64,000 nt of DNA from Paenibacillus sp. JCM 10914 (GCF_001315105.1 NZ_BAZR01000017.1:1-64000), one strand, 5' to 3'. Numbered from the stretch's first letter, positions 8,664 to 17,315 are shown. Notes: generated by a model not told the origin, from the sequence alone. A program made the numbers and translations.

Positions 8664-9344
8664 TTAGATCGAAGAGATGATAGGACCTTTAAGATCCGTT
8701 CTTTTTCCCTGACCTACCGTACCCGTACGTACGCTGGAAGCGATCAGGAATTGGGCAGCATAATAAGTGGTCATAATCCAGATGCCGGAATGGTTGATGC
8801 CGGACACGAACATATTCCAAGAGAGAATCGAATCGGATATAACGAACAGCAGGCTTCCGAAGGTCGCCCATAGATTACCTGTCATTACCGCCGACCAGAG
8901 CATGAGGGAAATGACCGTAATGTAAGCGATAACAGGAATGATCAATTCTGCTTGCCCATTCAGCTTAAGCGAGGATACGAGCTGAATGCCCATCCAAGCC
9001 GAATATATCGCAATAGGAACGATGCTGAGCAGTCTGAGGAGCGAATAACGCCACTGCGTAAGGAACCCGGCTGTATAGAATAAATGTCCGATCAGAAAGG
9101 CAGAGAGGCCAACGATGAACCAGATGAGGGTGGCATCGCCAATCATGCAGAAGAACAAACCGATGAGCAGCAGGGGGTGTACTATGGACTTCCTGGAAGG
9201 AAAATGCAAGTAGGCATAGGCGATAATGAGCAGCATGGGGATAACTTTGAACAACAACTTGACAGCCATCGGATCCGATGGGATAAAGAAAATATACAGG
9301 ATGCTCATCACCAGGATGATGACAGGTAAAATCCATTTTTTCAA
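8664..9344 (-). CDS. Lysoplasmalogenase family membrane protein (YhhN/TMEM86-like)
   Basis: A 226-residue polytopic protein with about eight hydrophobic segments. MIGDATLIW and VISDSILSWNMF hold the two membrane aspartates conserved in the YhhN/TMEM86 family, whose animal members cleave the vinyl ether bond of lysoplasmalogens. The TTG at 9344 is preceded by GGGAGG 8 bases away. The true substrate in this bacterium is not known. Confidence 0.85.
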   Translation of the reverse strand: MKKWILPVIILVMSILYIFFIPSDPMAVKLLFKVIPMLLIIAYAYLHFPSRKSIVHPLLLIGLFFCMIGDATLIWFIVGLSAFLIGHLFYTAGFLTQWRYSLLRLLSIVPIAIYSAWMGIQLVSSLKLNGQAELIIPVIAYITVISLMLWSAVMTGNLWATFGSLLFVISDSILSWNMFVSGINHSGIWIMTTYYAAQFLIASSVRTGTVGQGKRTDLKGPIISSI

Positions 9345-9471
9345 GCAGAAATCCTCCCGACATAAATAATGGTATTGGATTAAATATTCTGCATAGCCAG
9401 CATATTATCCTGTTAAGTAATCCTGATAAGCGGGTATAGACCAATAAGAAATAAACAACGGAGGTGATGAC

Positions 9472-10461
9472 GTGATCAACATGAAGAGACGACTGGGAAA
9501 GCTGCTGATCGCAGGGATAACAACAGGAGCGATGATCATGACAAGCGGTGTACACGTTGGCGGTCCGAATGTCGCTGCGGCCGAAAATCCCCCATCCCCA
9601 TGGATTGACATTACTGTTAACGGAGGAAGACTGCTGCAAGAATCGCCTGCCTTTGTACATCAAGGGAGGGTGATGGTGCCATTCCGTACTGTATCAACAG
9701 GCATGGGAGCGCAAATCGGCTGGAATCAAGCGGAGCAAACCGCTACCGTAAGCAACAGCAGCCACACGGCCCGTTATACAGTGGGAAGTTTGGATGCCGT
9801 CATGGATGACCATACCGTGCGGCTTGACGCAGCACCGATGCTGCGCGAAGGCCGGGTTTATATTCCACTTCGTTACGCCGCTGAAGGTCTGGGGGGAACG
9901 ATAACCTGGGATAATGCAGCCAAATCGGCCGCAATCTATCCAGCACTTCATCCTGGGGAAGCGAAGTCTGCCACAGCTGATATCTCCAAGCAGGCAATTA
10001 CGGCGCTTCAACATAAGGATTTCGACAAGCTTGCGGAGTTGGCGCACGCTCAGGGAATCACATTTTCCCCTTATGCCTATGTTGATCGTAAACAAGATAT
10101 CACATTAACCAAAGAACAGCTGCGTCAAGGATTCGATCATCGTCAGGTTTACGAATGGGGCGAGTACGATGGCACCGGTGAACCGATCTCGATGAACTTC
10201 GAGGAATATTTCAATAAGTTTGTATATACAAGCGACTTCGCCAACGCGGATTGGATCGGTTATAATCAATCCAGGAGCGAAGGGAATTCCATCAACAATG
10301 CGAGTGCCGAGTACCCCGATGCTGTCCTCGTTGAATATTACTTTGACGGCATTCATCCGGACTATGGCGGTATCGATTGGCAAAGTCTGCGACTGGTGTT
10401 CCAACAGGAAGGCAATACGTGGGTATTATCCGGTATTATTCATGATCAGTGGACGATTTAA
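9472..10461 (+). CDS. Secreted stalk-domain (copper amine oxidase N-like) protein
   Basis: A 329-residue exported protein. A signal peptide (residues 1-37, basic KRR then a hydrophobic core, cleavage near AAAE) precedes a copper amine oxidase N-terminal-like repeat domain, seen as two copies of the GRVMVPFR and GRVYIPLRYAAE pattern (residues 60-150). Such domains are very common in Paenibacillus envelope proteins. The C-terminal 170 residues resemble no enzyme I recognise and look like a small alpha/beta accessory domain. GTG at 9472 has GGAGG 7 bases before it. Confidence 0.8.
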   Translation: MINMKRRLGKLLIAGITTGAMIMTSGVHVGGPNVAAAENPPSPWIDITVNGGRLLQESPAFVHQGRVMVPFRTVSTGMGAQIGWNQAEQTATVSNSSHTARYTVGSLDAVMDDHTVRLDAAPMLREGRVYIPLRYAAEGLGGTITWDNAAKSAAIYPALHPGEAKSATADISKQAITALQHKDFDKLAELAHAQGITFSPYAYVDRKQDITLTKEQLRQGFDHRQVYEWGEYDGTGEPISMNFEEYFNKFVYTSDFANADWIGYNQSRSEGNSINNASAEYPDAVLVEYYFDGIHPDYGGIDWQSLRLVFQQEGNTWVLSGIIHDQWTI

Positions 10462-10542
10462 TTGGTTCAGAGTTGTATTCGAAGCCGAGACCGTGAATTG
10501 ATCGCGGTCTTGGCTTACCGTGTGAAGAAGGAGTGGTATCAT

Positions 10543-10835
10543 ATGGCGGACTCGAAGCCTACATTAAAAATATGCAGCAAAGGACATCAATTTTATAAAA
10601 GCAGCGACTGTCCCACCTGCCGAAGTGCGAGCAAGACCGCAGACCGGAGAGTGGGTTTCTGTTACAGCTCTCGGCACCGGCAAGACGTGCTCTAGAGCAT
10701 AATGGCATTACAACGCTGGAGAAGTTATCCGAGTGCACCGAGCAGGCAATATTGCAGCTACACGGGATGGGACCAGCATCCCTGCCTAAACTGCGAGCAG
10801 CGTTGAAATCGGAGGGATTATCCTTTAAGAAGTAG
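10543..10835 (+). pseudogene. RNA polymerase alpha C-terminal-domain-like zinc-ribbon protein, frameshifted
   Basis: The frame opens at ATG 10543 after AAGGAG and encodes a cysteine-rich start (CSKGHQF, CPTC). Near 10620 the similarity jumps frame: from 10620 the next frame reads PKCEQ and continues to a stop at 10835 with a helix-hairpin-helix region (LSAPARRALEHNGITTLEKL, then LHGMGPASLPKL) like the DNA-binding C-terminal domain of the polymerase alpha subunit. Adding one C after TGC would give a continuous 97-residue protein with a CxxCxxC cluster. As read, only 50 residues are made. It may be a sequencing error. Confidence 0.75.
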
Positions 10836-10861
10836 GCCCATTCTTATTCCGAAAAAAATGC

Positions 10862-10890
10862 TTGCTATTTAAATCTAGGCGTTATATACT
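10862..10890 (+). promoter_or_regulatory. Promoter of tRNA-Leu
   Basis: TTGCTA (10862-10867), a 17-base spacer and TATACT (10885-10890) lie about 40 bases before the mature tRNA. Confidence 0.6.
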
Positions 10891-10931
10891 CTTAATTACG
10901 GTGATCAAATTGATCACGACTTACATAACAT

Positions 10932-11015
<84 letters not shown>

Positions 11016-11026
11016 TCATTCTCATT

Positions 11027-11068
11027 AAAAATGGTTCTAATTGCTAAGGCAATTACGAACCATTTTTA
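11027..11068 (+). terminator. Terminator after tRNA-Leu
   Basis: AAATGGTTC and AATTGC pair with GCAATT and GAACCATTT around a short loop, then a T-run. Confidence 0.75.
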
Positions 11069-11137
11069 TATTGGCTATACAGTTAAGCTTCCGGGTTGAC
11101 GAAACATCGAGAAGCAGTTGGCTTTATACAGTTTAGT

Positions 11138-11332
11138 TTAAGGAAACTCTTTAAATACGATGCGGGGACCAGCCCAACGACCTGCTGCCAAACCGATAAA
11201 GCCAAAGAGGGAGACTAGGACAATCAGATTGTAGGAATGCCAACTGAGCAAAAATCCGATGCCGCTTCCCATGGTTGTTCCGGCCAGTAATCCCAGTGCT
11301 CCGCCAATCTCCTTATGACGTAGCTTTTTCAT
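11138..11332 (-). CDS. Small glycine-rich membrane protein, hypothetical
   Basis: A 64-residue protein with two hydrophobic helices (GGALGLLAGTTMGSGIGFLL and the following LIVLVSLFGFIGLAAG) after a short basic N-terminus. GAGGTGA sits 7 bases before the ATG, so translation is credible. I do not recognise a family. Confidence 0.6.
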   Translation of the reverse strand: MKKLRHKEIGGALGLLAGTTMGSGIGFLLSWHSYNLIVLVSLFGFIGLAAGRWAGPRIVFKEFP

Positions 11333-11398
11333 GTTTTCGTCACCTCGATCCTCGATGTTATTTGTATTCCCTTATCTGTTCACATTATGCCTTTACAG

Positions 11399-11443
11399 AA
11401 AATAAGCTCAGCAGAAGCCAGATCAAATCCGGCGTGCTGAGCA
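11399..11443 (-). terminator. Terminator of the tandem-HTH gene
   Basis: GCTCAGCA and TGCTGAGC form an 8-bp stem followed on the minus strand by TTATTTT, just beyond the stop at 11452. Confidence 0.55.
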
Positions 11444-11451
11444 ATGATCGT

Positions 11452-12048
11452 TTAAGAATCTTTCTTCAATACACAATCCGCGAACAGTACGGCTTTAGGA
11501 ATACGGAAGAATTGCTCCGCCTTTTCCTGGAACGCCGCAGACGGTACGGTGCCTTGATGCAGCCATTTGCGGAAGGTGCCGGGATGGACGCCGATCCAGC
11601 GGCTTACATCGCTAACGGACAAGTCATGTACCATGCATAACCCGGTAAGAATACGATTACTGACCGGTGAGCGGGTCAATGTGCGCTTCATGAATCGAGA
11701 AGGTGCAGGTTGGCAAATTAATGGCGATTGCTCCAGCAATTCTTCCCTGAACAGAATATGTCGTGGATAGCCGAGGTAGCTGCAAGCCTTTTCAAGGTTG
11801 TTCTTGCCGGGAACTCTTCCCTCATATACCCAGGCACTGACGCTGCGCGATGATACACCGAGTTCCTCGGCTAATTGTGACAGTTTGATATCATTTGCCA
11901 TCAGGATGGCAAGCAAGACGCGGTTTCTGACCTGGCAGCGGGTCGGCCGACGAAAGCGCTTGACTCGCACACCTTTTCCCAAGTATTTACGATTGATCAG
12001 GGACCACGCCTCAATGGAGTGTTTTTCTTGCTGCAGATGTGTAGGCAT
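11452..12048 (-). CDS. DNA-binding protein with two tandem helix-turn-helix repeats
   Basis: A 198-residue basic protein. Two copies of a roughly 65-residue unit can be aligned without gaps: both begin with the pattern NR-x-L, carry an XRE-like helix-turn-helix (LAEELGVSSRSVSAWVYEG and VSRWIGVHPGTFRKWLHQG), continue with VP and EKA, and end with a proline then LF. The ATG at 12048 follows GGAGG; the in-frame ATG at 12096 has no such site. It probably binds DNA with both domains of one chain. It is divergent from the riboswitch-controlled FAD gene. Target and signal are unknown. Confidence 0.75.
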   Translation of the reverse strand: MPTHLQQEKHSIEAWSLINRKYLGKGVRVKRFRRPTRCQVRNRVLLAILMANDIKLSQLAEELGVSSRSVSAWVYEGRVPGKNNLEKACSYLGYPRHILFREELLEQSPLICQPAPSRFMKRTLTRSPVSNRILTGLCMVHDLSVSDVSRWIGVHPGTFRKWLHQGTVPSAAFQEKAEQFFRIPKAVLFADCVLKKDS

Positions 12049-12295
12049 AATTCCTCCGATTTTTTTTAACACAATACTACATGATTCGACACTCACTTTT
12101 CAATAGCTAAACGTTAAACATTTGTTTCCATTTCGTTGTTACATGATATGTCAGCTTGAATAAGCGAGTATTGAGGAACATGGCATATGTTATCTGGGTC
12201 TCTATTAATGTTCGTGTTTATGATATGATTATTCTCTATACTCAAATTTATTGAATATAAATCATAACAAACACGTACATTAGTTGCGTTTTATC

Positions 12296-12324
12296 TTGAC
12301 ATATTCGTGTGCGACAATTATATT
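12296..12324 (+). promoter_or_regulatory. Promoter of riboswitch transcript
   Basis: A perfect TTGACA (12296-12301), a 17-base spacer and TATATT (12319-12324) lie upstream of the purine riboswitch. An alternative -10, TATTAT, begins at 12321. Confidence 0.7.
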
Positions 12325-12358
12325 ATGAGTGTTGTTATGATATGACGCTTCAGATTTT

Positions 12359-12467
12359 ATTCGTATATCCCTGAGAATAAGGTTCGGGGGTTTCTACAAG
12401 GAACCGTAAATTCCTGACTACGAATAGGGTGCCCAGGCATACCTATTGACGTAGCAGGAATTTTTTT
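12359..12467 (+). promoter_or_regulatory. Guanine-class purine riboswitch with terminator
   Basis: The aptamer spans 12359-12425. P1 is ATTCGTA/TACGAAT, and the invariant segments TATATCC, GGGGGTTTCTAC, AACCGTAAATT and CCTGACTACG are all present. The base that pairs with the ligand is C at 12418, which indicates guanine or hypoxanthine, not adenine. The 3' part of the aptamer (12410-12428) can instead pair with CCTATT...CAGGAAT at 12442-12461, followed by seven T. Ligand binding should therefore favour P1 and alter formation of this hairpin. The regulated gene is the FAD protein at 12524. Confidence 0.9.
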
Positions 12468-12523
12468 GTGCCTGCGGACAGGATGTGCTTTGAGCCTCAC
12501 TATTTTTCTAACAGGGGGATACG

Positions 12524-13957
12524 ATGAGTAAATATGATGTGATCATTGTTGGGGCCGGTCCGGCTGGAATATTCGCAAGTTACGAGCTTACATTGAAGTC
12601 ACCTGGCAGCAAAGTGCTGCTCATTGACAAGGGACATGATATTTACCGAAGAAGCTGCCCGATCTTGGAGGAGAAAATCAAGCTTTGTCCGCCGGCCGTT
12701 GGTCGCAAGGAGTTTGCAGGATGTCTTCCGGCCTGCTCCATTACCGCTGGTTTTGGAGGGGCAGGCGCTTATAGTGATGGGAAATTTAATATTACAACTG
12801 AATTCGGGGGCTGGATGACCGATTACTTGCCTGGCTCCAAGGTGAAGGAACTTATTGAATACGTGGATGCGATCAATCTGGAGCATGGTGCGACACCAGC
12901 CATTACAGATCCGACAACCGCTGCAATATCCAGCATTGAGAAGCGAGGTTATGCGGCTGGTCTTAAGCTGCTGCGCGCACAGGTAAGGCATCTCGGTACA
13001 GAGCAGAATCTTGAGATTTTGAAATCCATATATGAATATCTGAAACCGAGAATCGATATGGCCTTTCGGGCAGAGGTCGAGGATCTGGTTACGGTAAAAG
13101 AGGATGGCATTCATCGGGTCACCGGCATAACGATGAAAGGCGGCGAGGTGCATGAGGCGGATCTGGTCATGGTTGCACCAGGACGTGATGGATCGGCGTG
13201 GTTGACCAGCATCCTGAAGAAACGAAGACTCAGCATGCATAACAATCAGGTTGATGTCGGGGTGCGTGTTGAAACATCGGATGTTGTCATGCGAGAGATT
13301 AATGAGCATCTATATGAAGGGAAGTTCATCTTTAATACCTCAGTCGGTACACGGGTGCGCACGTTCTGCAGCAATCCTTCCGGGCACGTTGTGGTAGAGA
13401 ACCACAGCGGCGTCATGGCGGCCAATGGCCATTCTTACAAGGATCCGGCTTTGGGGTCGACTAACACGAACTTTGCGCTGCTTGTTTCCCACAGGTTTAC
13501 AGAGCCGTTCGATAAACCAAATGAATATGCAAGAGAGATCTGCAAGCGAGCAAATGATCTGTCCAGCGGCGGGGTCATCGTGCAGAAATTCGGCGATGTT
13601 CTGCGTGGCCGTCGATCGACGGATGGCCGTATTCGTGAAGGGTTTCTCGAACCAACCCTGAAAGAGGCGGTGCCTGGAGATCTCGGATTGGTGCTGCCAT
13701 ATAACACCATGAAGAGCCTGATTGAGATGGTGGATGCATTGGATAAGGTAACACCCGGGATTGCGTCTGAACATACTTTGTTTTATGGCGTAGAAGCTAA
13801 ATTTTACTCAGCCCGGCCCAAGTTGACCGAAACGTTTGAAACGGAGATCAAGGGACTCTTCTGCGGTGGTGACGGTGCAGGTATAACGCGCGGCCTTGCC
13901 CAGGCTGGAGCAGCAGGCGTATGGATTGCACGCAATATGTTAGACCAAATACAGTGA
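12524..13957 (+). CDS. Uncharacterised NAD(P)/FAD-dependent oxidoreductase (COG2509-like)
   Basis: A 477-residue flavoprotein. The N-terminal dinucleotide-binding motif is DVIIVGAGPAGIFASYEL and the C-terminal FAD motif is GLFCGGDGAGITRGLAQAG. Between them lies a cysteine-containing CPPAVGRKEFAGCLPACS segment and GFGGAGAYSDGKFN, typical of the COG2509 family of FAD-dependent dehydrogenases with unknown substrate. It stands alone behind a guanine riboswitch, which suggests a link with purine base metabolism. The ATG follows CAGGGGG. Reaction not known. Confidence 0.88.
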   Translation: MSKYDVIIVGAGPAGIFASYELTLKSPGSKVLLIDKGHDIYRRSCPILEEKIKLCPPAVGRKEFAGCLPACSITAGFGGAGAYSDGKFNITTEFGGWMTDYLPGSKVKELIEYVDAINLEHGATPAITDPTTAAISSIEKRGYAAGLKLLRAQVRHLGTEQNLEILKSIYEYLKPRIDMAFRAEVEDLVTVKEDGIHRVTGITMKGGEVHEADLVMVAPGRDGSAWLTSILKKRRLSMHNNQVDVGVRVETSDVVMREINEHLYEGKFIFNTSVGTRVRTFCSNPSGHVVVENHSGVMAANGHSYKDPALGSTNTNFALLVSHRFTEPFDKPNEYAREICKRANDLSSGGVIVQKFGDVLRGRRSTDGRIREGFLEPTLKEAVPGDLGLVLPYNTMKSLIEMVDALDKVTPGIASEHTLFYGVEAKFYSARPKLTETFETEIKGLFCGGDGAGITRGLAQAGAAGVWIARNMLDQIQ

Positions 13958-14134
13958 TTTTATGAAATGAAGGGGCACGGCCTGCATAGTATCCAGGCGG
14001 GTCCCTTTGTTGTCATATTCGATGGAGATGGCGCGTGCTGTCTCTATACAGTAAGGTGAGAGCGATTTCTTTTTTTTGGCGAACGGGTTATGATAGACAG
14101 GAGTGTACATACATGCGAGATGGAGGAATGGATG

Positions 14135-14422
14135 ATGATTAAACATATTGTGTTCTTTAAATTGAAAGAGCCTACGCCAGAGAACATCGAGAAGACTGTA
14201 CAAGTTCTGCTGGATATGGACGGTAAGATTCCGATGTTGCGATCACTGACAGCGGGCGCGGACGTGGTTCGTTCAGAGCGATCCTATGATCTTGCACTCA
14301 TCGTTGAAGTCGACTCTCTGGAAGATTTGCAAGCTTATGCCGTCCACCCTGTACATCAGGAAGTCATTCGTTATATTAATACGGTTAAGGATCATACACT
14401 AAGCGTTGATTTTGAAGTGTAG
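14135..14422 (+). CDS. Dabb family stress-responsive alpha/beta-barrel protein
   Basis: A 95-residue protein that begins MIKHIVFFKLKE, has SYDLALIVEVDSLEDLQAYA and ends with the VHQEVIRYI segment typical of the Dabb (dimeric ferredoxin-like barrel) family. ATG 14135 sits 8 bases after GGAGG; ATG 14132 directly before it is also possible. Family members are small stress-induced or polyketide-cyclase-like proteins; the role here is not known. Confidence 0.85.
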   Translation: MIKHIVFFKLKEPTPENIEKTVQVLLDMDGKIPMLRSLTAGADVVRSERSYDLALIVEVDSLEDLQAYAVHPVHQEVIRYINTVKDHTLSVDFEV

Positions 14423-14465
14423 TCCTTTGATTTAATAAAACTTCAAGCTGAAGGAGATTTTTGCA

Positions 14466-14888
14466 GTGTATTATGTGAATCAAGAGCAAATCGAGCGTCG
14501 ACTTAACGCCATACCTGACATTGCTGCCGGCTTGCGTACAGCGGCGGAGTCCTGGGATGGAGGACTCGTCTATGGTCTCGTTCAGGAACGCGGGCTTCAC
14601 CTCGCGATTGAAATTGTGACAGATGTCGGCAGTTACTTAATTGATGGATTTATTATGCGGGATGCAAGCAGTTACGAGGATATCATGGATATTAATCATG
14701 AAGAAAAAGTATTCCCATCCGAAGTCCATGCCGTACTGTTGGAATTGGTGCGGCTGCGCAAGCCGCTCGTTCAGGATTATTACGATTGGGATCGACAGTC
14801 CCTGCATCCGCTCACAGCGTCACTGCCAGACATATTGGAACAGTTCGCAACCGAGGTTCGTGAATATGTGAAGAACGAGATGTACTAA
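14466..14888 (+). CDS. DUF86 (HepT/YutE-like) family protein, degenerate HEPN site
   Basis: A 140-residue helical protein starting MYYVNQEQIERRL. The middle segment DVGSYLIDGFIMRD is characteristic of DUF86. In HepT toxins the RNase motif is Arg, four to six residues, His. Here the equivalent stretch reads RKPLVQDYYDWD, with Arg98 kept and Gln103 where the histidine would be. No MntA-type nucleotidyltransferase partner is adjacent. It is therefore more like the solitary YutE subgroup than an active toxin. GTG start with AAGGAGA 8 bases upstream. Confidence 0.78.
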   Translation: MYYVNQEQIERRLNAIPDIAAGLRTAAESWDGGLVYGLVQERGLHLAIEIVTDVGSYLIDGFIMRDASSYEDIMDINHEEKVFPSEVHAVLLELVRLRKPLVQDYYDWDRQSLHPLTASLPDILEQFATEVREYVKNEMY

Positions 14889-14923
14889 GAGCTCTTTCAA
14901 TCTCATACCGATTTTATTATAGG

Positions 14924-14962
14924 GCAGGCCTTTCAAGTTGGATCTTGGAAGGTCTGTTTTTC
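14924..14962 (+). terminator. Terminator after the DUF86 gene
   Basis: CAGGCCTTTCAAG pairs with CTTGGAAGGTCTG (some G-U pairs) and is followed by TTTTTC. Confidence 0.65.
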
Positions 14963-15088
14963 TTGACTGCAAGTCCATGTGATGCACACAAAATAAAAAT
15001 GTCGGATGCTGTGTCAAGACAAGCCCATCCTGCTTATAATGCATCAAGCGACTAGGCATTCGCCCGGTCGGATGGAAGGGGGATTCCC

Positions 15089-15541
15089 ATGGCAGAGTGG
15101 AGCGTGCTGATTGCGTCAGCAGCCTTTGTATTTCTGGCGGTGATCGCAGTATGGGTGCTGCTGTCCGTCAAACGGCTGGTGCGACAAGCAGAAGGGGTAC
15201 TGGGCGATTTGGCAAGAGACAGTGCTCAACTGGCTCAAGAAGCATCTGTTGTATTGGAGCAGTCAACCCAGGCCCTGACGATGGTTCAGAGGCAGTTAGC
15301 CACAAGCGAGGCCATTACGGCATCGATGAGTGATGCTGCGGCTGCAGTGGTCAAGACGGCTAATGCGGTTCAGACTGTTGGGGAAAAAGCCTCCATAACC
15401 GCCATTGAGCATCTGGAACGTGCTCGCCTCGAGAATGAACGGCAGATCGGGGAGATCTTCCGGTGGGTGGATGCCGGAATGACGATATGGCACACATGGA
15501 GCAATTTCACCTCGAAATCCGATAAGGGGCAAGCGAAATAG
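15089..15541 (+). CDS. DUF948 domain membrane protein
   Basis: A 150-residue protein with one N-terminal membrane helix (VLIASAAFVFLAVIAVWVLL) and a long alpha-helical, probably coiled-coil region rich in Ala, Gln and Glu, as in the DUF948/YoxC family. It starts 16 bases upstream of the YtxH gene and both are likely envelope proteins of one operon. Function is unknown. Confidence 0.8.
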   Translation: MAEWSVLIASAAFVFLAVIAVWVLLSVKRLVRQAEGVLGDLARDSAQLAQEASVVLEQSTQALTMVQRQLATSEAITASMSDAAAAVVKTANAVQTVGEKASITAIEHLERARLENERQIGEIFRWVDAGMTIWHTWSNFTSKSDKGQAK

Positions 15542-15557
15542 AAGGAGAGATGAGAAG

Positions 15558-15923
15558 ATGAAAGAGAAGAGCAAAGGACTTCTGTGGGGCGTATTGATCG
15601 GCAGTGTAGCAGGTTCCGTCACCGCGCTTCTTCTGGCGCCGAAATCAGGCAAAGAACTTCGTGAAGATATTGCAGACGGTGCTCGTGAGATCGGCAGCAT
15701 CGTATCGGAAGCGGCAGAGAAGGTAGGAGAGCAGGGCGTCAACTTCATCGGAATCGTTACCGATCGTGCGGAAAATGTAATCTCGGAAATTCAATCCTGG
15801 CGTAACCGTAAGGAATCTTGGCTGGCTGACGAAGAGATTGCACAAGTGTCGTCCTCGTCCTTCCAAGTGGAGTTTGAGGAAGAAGAGTTTGACATAGTGG
15901 AAGCTGTTAAAGATCAAGATTAA
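15558..15923 (+). CDS. YtxH domain protein
   Basis: A 121-residue protein whose N-terminal glycine-rich helix (LLWGVLIGSVAGSVTALLLA) is followed by PKSGKELREDIADGA, the signature of YtxH general-stress proteins. The rest is a hydrophilic, acid-rich helix ending in EEEEFD. It follows the DUF948 gene with an AAGGAGA site. Members are often under sigma B or cell-wall stress control; no such promoter is asserted here. Confidence 0.87.
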   Translation: MKEKSKGLLWGVLIGSVAGSVTALLLAPKSGKELREDIADGAREIGSIVSEAAEKVGEQGVNFIGIVTDRAENVISEIQSWRNRKESWLADEEIAQVSSSSFQVEFEEEEFDIVEAVKDQD

Positions 15924-15931
15924 TACATGAC

Positions 15932-15962
15932 AAAGCCGGGGTGCTTGCGATCCCCGGCTTTA
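15932..15962. terminator. Bidirectional terminator
   Basis: AAAGCCGGGG pairs with TCCCCGGCTTT around a short loop, between the convergent YtxH and nitric oxide synthase genes. Confidence 0.75.
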
Positions 15963-15969
15963 CGCTGTC

Positions 15970-17070
15970 CTATGATAAGCTTGCGTCTCGGTAATAGAAA
16001 TTCGGCGACTTGATTTCATTGTTGTACGATTTATGAAAAATGGGCGTTGTCGCCGGAGATACAGGAGGAATGAGCCAGCTCCAATCTCCGGTAAGCTCAC
16101 GTTCAGCTCGCTGCTCATGCTGTTCAAACAGTCCGAACTGATGCGCAGCCGTATGATGGTCTACGATACTCGCCCCTGCAGCTTTGTACGAGTGAAGTAC
16201 GGCGTAATTTAATTCCACGAGCGCACGGTCGCGCCACAGTGTCGATTCGCTAGTTGTGTCCAGGCCCATCAACTTGGCGACAAGCGGAAGTTTATTGTAA
16301 CGTTCCTTGTCGGCCAGATTTCTGGCACCGATCTCGGTACCCATGTACCAGCCGTTAAACGGAGCAGCCGTATATCGGATGCCTCCGATTTCAAGCAGCA
16401 TATCCGAGATGATCGGCGTGGCATACCAGCGTAATCCCAGATCGGCGAAAGCCGCCCAATCGGGATGCTCCAGCGGGATTTCCATCACCTTGGATCGAGG
16501 CAGCGGAATCCACTCCGGCGGATGGCTTCCCTGTTTGATCACAAGCGGGAGAATATCGTAATCAGTTAAGTCCCCTTGCCATCCGAGCTGTAGACATTGC
16601 TTGGTAAAGGCAACGGATGCAGGATCTCCGACATATCCATCGGGTGATTCATAGCCGGCATAGCGAATCAGCTGATGATTTTTAATGAGGAGCGGTTCTT
16701 CCCCAGGGCGCTCGGGTCTGAATATGGTGATGGTCGGAATGATTCTTCCATTATTCGTAGCGTCTGTAATATGATGCAGGAGCTGCTGGAATATGTCATT
16801 ACTATCCGTTAGATGTCTCGCATCCCGAACCTGGAGGCGGTCCCAGAACAAGCGGCCGATACAGCGGTTGCTGTTGCGCCATGCCATTTTGGCCCCATGA
16901 ATCAGTTCTTCGGTCGTATGTTCATAGGTACCGTGCTGGTTGATCTCGGCCCGAATATGCTGCAGGCGCGCTTCGATCTGTGCTGAAGTATAACCAAGCT
17001 CTACATAACATGTTTGTATGAATTCCCTGGCTTGATGGTATAAGGAATGAGGCTGTATGTTGTCACTCAT
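15970..17070 (-). CDS. nos: Nitric oxide synthase, oxygenase-only type
   Basis: A 366-residue protein equal in length to Bacillus NOS. It converts L-arginine through N-hydroxyarginine to citrulline and nitric oxide. KMAWRNSNRCIGRLFW holds the haem-thiolate Cys70, and NGWYMGTEIGARN holds Glu246, which binds the arginine guanidinium. No reductase domain is fused and no dedicated flavodoxin gene is adjacent, so electrons must come from general cellular reductases, as in Bacillus. Bacterial NOS has been linked to oxidative stress and antibiotic tolerance. Confidence 0.96.
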   Translation of the reverse strand: MSDNIQPHSLYHQAREFIQTCYVELGYTSAQIEARLQHIRAEINQHGTYEHTTEELIHGAKMAWRNSNRCIGRLFWDRLQVRDARHLTDSNDIFQQLLHHITDATNNGRIIPTITIFRPERPGEEPLLIKNHQLIRYAGYESPDGYVGDPASVAFTKQCLQLGWQGDLTDYDILPLVIKQGSHPPEWIPLPRSKVMEIPLEHPDWAAFADLGLRWYATPIISDMLLEIGGIRYTAAPFNGWYMGTEIGARNLADKERYNKLPLVAKLMGLDTTSESTLWRDRALVELNYAVLHSYKAAGASIVDHHTAAHQFGLFEQHEQRAERELTGDWSWLIPPVSPATTPIFHKSYNNEIKSPNFYYRDASLS

Positions 17071-17315
17071 TTATTGCAACGCTCCTTTGCTGTGCTAACA
17101 GTTTCATTCTATCCTAGTATAACCGGAAAGACGGCATCAATTGGTGCCAGAGTCCTACAATTACATGAACAATGGGAGATCTTGAGCGTTAGCGTGATAG
17201 AACCCTTGTTGATGGCAGTCGGGGAAATGGGTTAAGATTTAGGTACATTTCGCAGGAAATGAACATATGGTATCACAGTTAATGATGAAATTGATAAGAA
17301 GGAAGCGGTGGGTTC

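Noticed and set aside
14466..14888. HepT-MntA toxin-antitoxin system
   Set aside because: The partner gene is missing and the catalytic histidine is replaced.
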